From the NCBI RefSeq assembly GCF_028583425.1, contig NC_072796.1:127941464-128005463 (forward strand): a stretch of DNA of 64,000 nucleotides, read 5' to 3'. Every line of letters starts with the position of its first letter. Position 1 is the first letter of the stretch. The translations under genes and the position numbers were made by a program. The notes beneath the pieces were generated by a model. It ran no database searches and was not told the DNA's origin. It saw only the letters and a list, made by a program, of their open reading frames with translations. The DNA is from Eublepharis macularius (Eukaryota > Chordata > Lepidosauria > Squamata > Eublepharidae). Below, piece after piece: positions 60,325-64,000 of the stretch.

Positions 60325-61388
60325 TAATAAGATTCAATTTATATACCGCCCTTCAGGACAACTTAACGCCCACTCAGAGCGGTTTACAAAGTATGTTATT
60401 ATTATCCCCACAACAAACACCCTGTGAGGTGGGTGGGGCTGAGAGAGCTCCTAGAAGCTGTGACTGACCTAAGGTCACCCAACTGGCTGCAAGTGGAGGA
60501 GTGGGGAATAGAGATGGGCATGAACCAAAATTCGTGATGAACCAGGCCGGTTCGTGGTTCGTGAACCAGCGGTTCGTCAGATCCCATTTCTGATGAACCG
60601 CCACGAACTTTAGGCTGGTTCGTTTGGTTTGTTTTTTAGTTCATCACTGCAGACAGCCTGGTGCCGAACTTCCTGCAGACCTTTTTCTTTTGGATCTAAG
60701 GACCACTTTATTAACTATATACAACTAACAATAATAACAGCGGCAAGGGCCTAAAGTGGTACAGGTCAAGTCATGGGGTCCACTGTGGACCGCCGCTTTG
60801 ACCTGTCCGGGCGAGCCCCGAAGCCCCGGGTGTGACCCGTCCTTCAGATGGTGCAGATCCGGCCGGCCAGGCAAATTTGGTCACCCCCCCTTTTAAGCTC
60901 CTGAACACATTAGCTGTATAGCAGTGAAGGTAGGACTCGCAAGCGGGGCTTCCCGAAGGCAGCCTGCCCTTGCATCTGACAGCTGTCAAAGCAGTACCAG
61001 GCCTTTGGGCAGGCCCCTCTTCCCACTAATGGGGAAGCGCCAAGGGTGCTCACTGGCCCGCACCCTGTCTCAAGCCCAAACCTGCCAATGCCCGGGCCAA
61101 GCCTCTGCTTAGGCCCTTTCCTGCAGCCCTTCTGCTGGCCTGGAAGTGACGGTTTTCAGACCTGGATGTGACGTTTTCACGAACCAAACAAACTGGTTTG
61201 TAAACTGGGGGGGGGGGAGGTTCGGGAAAGTTCATGGTTTGTGGTTCATGAAATTTGACGAACCGCGAACGACATGGTTCGTTCCCCCCTACCCCCCCCC
61301 CGGCTCGTGCCCATCTCTAATGGGGAATCAGACCTGATTCTCCAGATTAGAGTCCCTGCGCTCTTAACCACTACACGAAACTGTCTCA
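60325..61388 (-). repeat. tRNA-type SINE split by an 811-bp insertion
   Basis: The 3' part (TATACCGCCCTTCAGGACAAC, CTGTGAGGTGGGTGGGGCTG) is at 60325-60509. The promoter end (GGGGAATCAGACCTGATTC, CTCTTAACCACTACACGAAAC) is at 61321-61388. Confidence 0.8.
60510..61320. mobile_element. hAT-like 811-bp insertion with 8-bp target duplication
   Basis: The ends AGAGATGGGCATGAACC and GGCTCGTGCCCATCTCT are inverted repeats. The flanking 8-mers TGGGGAAT (60502-60509 and 61321-61328) are identical and restore the host SINE. Subterminal GGTTCGTGG-like motifs recur in both orientations. The interior (60680-61140) is GC-rich and unrelated to the ends; it begins on the plus strand with GGACCACTTTATTAACTAT, which could be an antisense polyadenylation end of something captured. 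No transposase frame. Confidence 0.75.
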
Positions 61389-61389
61389 C

Positions 61390-61925
61390 AAAAAGGAATG
61401 AGAAATAAAAGTGAATCCCTTCAAAACATGCCCTTTGTGTGCTGGAAAGAATGGAAAAAGAGACATTTTTCCAACCCACCAGGAGTTTGTTTTGAAGGGT
61501 TTTGTTATCATTTTTATGTTCCACTGGAGTGCAGTAAATCAGTTATGCTTTTGTAGGAATGCAATTTGGGTAAACCGTTCATTTAATTTTTAAAGTATAC
61601 ATTTATTAATCTCAAAGGAAAATTCTTTTTTGTGAGATATCCTTTTATCGGCATCTGGAAATTCTCCTTTCTTTCTGAAAGACAGTGGAATTACAGCTCA
61701 ATTTATAATGGAACTATGGAATTATAGTAGGCGGCAGCTGTAGTAATCTACTTACCTATGACTTCAGAAAATAGTTTGGGGGTGTGGACTGAAGAGCTGA
61801 TAAGCTATTACAATTTGTGTCCCACTCTAAAAAAAAATGCATTTCTCTTTTAAGTTTGTCCACCTCTTTTCAGATTGGGTGGGAGAGATACTATCTAGAC
61901 TGTGTTTGGTGAACCTTAACCTTTA
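61390..61925. other. Interval without recognised gene
   Basis: AT-rich, nothing assigned. Confidence 0.3.
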
Positions 61926-61929
61926 AAGT

Positions 61930-62340
61930 ATATTTATATATTTATATCTTGTTTTCCCTCCCCAATGGAAACCCAAAGTTGCTTCCAACATTCTCCCCTC
62001 CTTTTATTTATCCTTACAGCAGGGTTGTGAAATATGTTAAACTGAAAGAGTATGGCTAGCCCAAGGGAGCTTTGTGACAGAGTGGGGATTGGAACCTGCG
62101 TATCCCAGATCCTGACCTGGATAGCCCAGGCGAGCCTAATCTCATCAAATCTCAGAAGCTAAGCAGGGTCAGCCTTGGTTAGTAATTGGATGGGAGACCT
62201 CCAGTGAAGACCAGGGTTGCAGAGGCAGGCAATGGCAAACCACCTCTGATAGTCTTTTGTCATGAAAACCCCAGTAGGGGTCGCCATAAGTCGGCTATGA
62301 CTTGAGGGCACCACACACACATCCCAGATCCTAGTCTTTT
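61930..62340. repeat. Minus-strand SINE remnant split by a 5S-type SINE
   Basis: SINE-like antisense sequence (TTGTTTTCCCTCCCCAATGG, CAGGGTTGTGAAATA, GGGGATTGGAACCTGCG) ends ATCCCAGATCCT at about 62102-62113. The same ATCCCAGATCCT recurs at about 62322-62333 after the 5S-type SINE and is its target duplication. Confidence 0.65.
62114..62321 (+). repeat. 5S rRNA-derived SINE, copy 3 (full length)
   Basis: CTAATCTCATCAAATCTCAG, AAGCTAAGCAGGGTCAGCC and TGGATGGGAGACC form the 5S-like head. GGCAATGGCAAACCACCTC is the body. GGGTCGCCATAAGTCGGC and GACTTGAGGGCACCACACAC form a tail like the BovB 3' end at 1415-1450. A 12-bp direct repeat flanks it. Confidence 0.9.
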
Positions 62341-62367
62341 GCTTTTTCCATTACTCCAAGAGGATAA

Positions 62368-62859
62368 AAGAAACCCCCGGAGTATACAGTCACCAAGTAT
62401 AAACAGAAGTTTCTATATTTTAAAGTGCTGATGTGCTCAATAAAGTTAATACCAAATACAAATGTATAACAGCATTTCATATATAACAGTATTCAATGGT
62501 GGTGCGACGAACAGGTACAAAAAGTACAGGAGTTCAACAAATTCAGTAAATACAATCACAAAGTATTGTATACTGAGTATACTCAGGAGGAGGCTTTTAC
62601 CAATTTGAATCTCTCATTGCTGCAAAATTCTACTCCTTTATGGACTTTTTCAAAGCAGTTTAACTTTGTGATTGTATTTACTGAATTTGTTGAACTCCTG
62701 TACTTTTTGTACCTGTTCGTCGCACCACCATTGAATACTGTTACATATGAAATGCTGTTATACATTTGTATTTGGTATTAACTTTATTGAGCACATCAAC
62801 ACTTTAAAATATAGAAACTTCTGTTTATACTTTGTGACCGTATACTCCGGGGGTTTCTT
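62368..62859. mobile_element. Foldback element with two 197-bp arms
   Basis: The arms 62368-62564 and 62663-62859 are inverted copies of equal length, differing by eye at only a handful of positions. The loop is 98 nt. The arm begins AAGAAACCCCCGGAGTATAC. Neither arm encodes a recognisable protein; the two open frames crossing the loop (71 and 60 codons) are by-products. The arm start resembles the insertion at 912. Confidence 0.85.
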
Positions 62860-62869
62860 GTATCTTCCT

Positions 62870-64000
62870 TTCAGTAGCGTGTCCCTGGAGGAGCTCTCTC
62901 TTTCCATTACTCCATGCAGGTTGTTTCATTATGGAGAGAATCCCCCAAATGTTGCTCCCTGCTAAAGTTGCAGTGGGGCTTCCCAAGAATCTCCCAGAAG
63001 TTCTGTGAAACGTTAAAACTTTTCACTTCAGTCATTACTCCTGCCAATTTTTTTACTTTAAAAAAAGTATCTGTAGGTCCAGAGAGTTCTGAAGACAGTA
63101 TGTTACAGTTTCTTTACTCCTTACACAGAGGTTTGAAAAATCACTACTCTAGAACTGTAAAGCACCAGTTTCTTGAATGGGTGGGTGGGAGAAGAATACG
63201 TTTGTGGCACCCGCAGCATCCGTCCCAGCCCTCAATTTGAACTCGAAGGAGAAAAATGACTGTGGCGCCATGGATTGGAATGGGGGATGATATAGCACAG
63301 ACATGATGTTTTCTTCTGTTGTCTCAAATGTGCCACAGGAGAAAGCTACTGTTGAGTATCTCAGTAAAGTCGTGGGTGGTCAGAGAAAGGTGGGACAGAA
63401 ATCTCTAAACGTGCGTGCCATTTGTGGCACGGCATTTGTGGTTCGTGCCATTGACATATTTCATAAGCAGCTAGATAATGGTTGTGTCTTCAGGAAAGTG
63501 AAGGCCCCTGGTGATGGAAACAGAACAGCTCAGCTTGTTAGAATCGGTTGGTTCCCTGCTGAACCCTCCAGTGGTTGAAATGGAGAAGATCTCTCAAGTC
63601 ACCTCAGGTCAAGTTGTCCTTTATTTAGATTTGGAGGAGGGCCTGCTAACATCCGCAAAGCGGATCCACAGATGGATTGGGCTTGTGGGTTTGTGAAACT
63701 TGACTGTATTGGCACCTTGTGGAATCGAAGGATTGTAGGCGGTATTTAAGGGGGGAAATTTGAAGATGGATTCTCCAGTGTCGTTATGTGGCAGGCATCT
63801 GTCCCTGGCTCTGTCCGCTCTGCAGGACTGAGGCAGAGAGAGCAAACTAAACTGTTGGCTCGCTTCAACTAAGCAGCTTTCTTCCAAGAAACTCCGGTGC
63901 CCGCTGAGGACGCCTCCGTGTCGGGAAAGTGTGCTCGTTCCAGGCCCCTGTTCTCAGCCTTGGCAGTGGCTTCCAGAAATGTTTGGCATGAAATGAGTCC
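62870..64000. other. Interval without recognised gene
   Basis: No domain in any open frame (longest 108 codons at 62914-63240, plus strand). No repeat assigned. Confidence 0.35.

Larger units (their letters stand above)
42628..64000 (+). other. PVT1: Putative PVT1 intron 1 (continues past the window)
   Basis: No further exon can be recognised. 42640-46670 is largely free of identifiable repeats and moderately AT-rich after 43.5 kb, so conserved noncoding elements could lie there. From 46.7 kb on, repeats dominate. No hairpin resembling the human miR-1204 to miR-1208 cluster was identified. Confidence 0.4.

Noticed and set aside
62114..62240. 5S rRNA gene
   Set aside because: Only the promoter half resembles 5S; the rest is SINE body with a LINE-type tail and flanking duplication.
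63301..63578. 91-codon plus-strand frame near the window end
   Set aside because: No recognisable domain; flanking sequence gives no splice or promoter support.
42628..64000. Counterparts of human miR-1204 to miR-1208
   Set aside because: No hairpin could be tied to any of them; these miRNAs are poorly conserved outside mammals.

Overview
This window is vertebrate nuclear DNA, almost certainly from a squamate reptile (lizard-type genome). One protein-coding gene is clear: MYC (c-Myc) on the plus strand, with three exons. The squamate call rests on the repeats: BovB/RTE, CR1 and L1-like LINE remnants, tRNA-derived and 5S-rRNA-derived SINEs, and many short hAT-type elements with 8-bp target duplications. 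Species cannot be named from the sequence alone.

Layout. 1-9.7 kb is repeat-rich upstream DNA. It holds a BovB remnant split by a CR1 that is itself split by a third element, two solo LTRs in opposite orientation with 5-bp target duplications, and several DNA-transposon-like repeats. 9.7-15 kb is a long GC-rich domain with the MYC promoter (E2F-type site 13055, TATA box 13090), exon 1 (about 13118-13489) and most of intron 1. MYC exon 2 coding sequence is 15378-16077 and exon 3 coding sequence is 19177-19736. The 3' UTR runs to about 20375 with two AATAAA signals. The protein is 419 residues with Myc boxes, nuclear localisation signal, bHLH and leucine zipper. An in-frame upstream CTG at 13457, exactly 11 codons before the exon 1 donor, preserves the non-AUG Myc-1 start.

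20.4-42.2 kb holds no recognisable protein gene and is a mosaic of SINEs, LINE 3' ends, LTRs and nonautonomous hAT elements. At 42.23-42.63 kb a second, isolated GC-rich island carries a full CRE (TGACGTCA) and a splice donor. Its sequence resembles, from memory, the start of mammalian PVT1 exon 1, and it lies in the position and orientation expected for the lncRNA PVT1. The rest of the window to 64 kb would then be PVT1 intron 1. It contains a six-unit 107-bp tandem array in which each unit is an inverted repeat (55.63-56.26 kb), an 811-bp hAT-like insertion inside a SINE (60.51-61.32 kb) and a young foldback element with 197-bp arms (62.37-62.86 kb).

The window is best read as a MYC-PVT1 regulatory domain. 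I see no evidence of a new enzymatic or defence system. The most unusual material is local structure: the duplicated block upstream of MYC, the triplicated unit just inside MYC intron 2, the hairpin array and foldback in the presumed PVT1 intron, and two hAT families whose boundaries are fixed by target duplications visible in the sequence.
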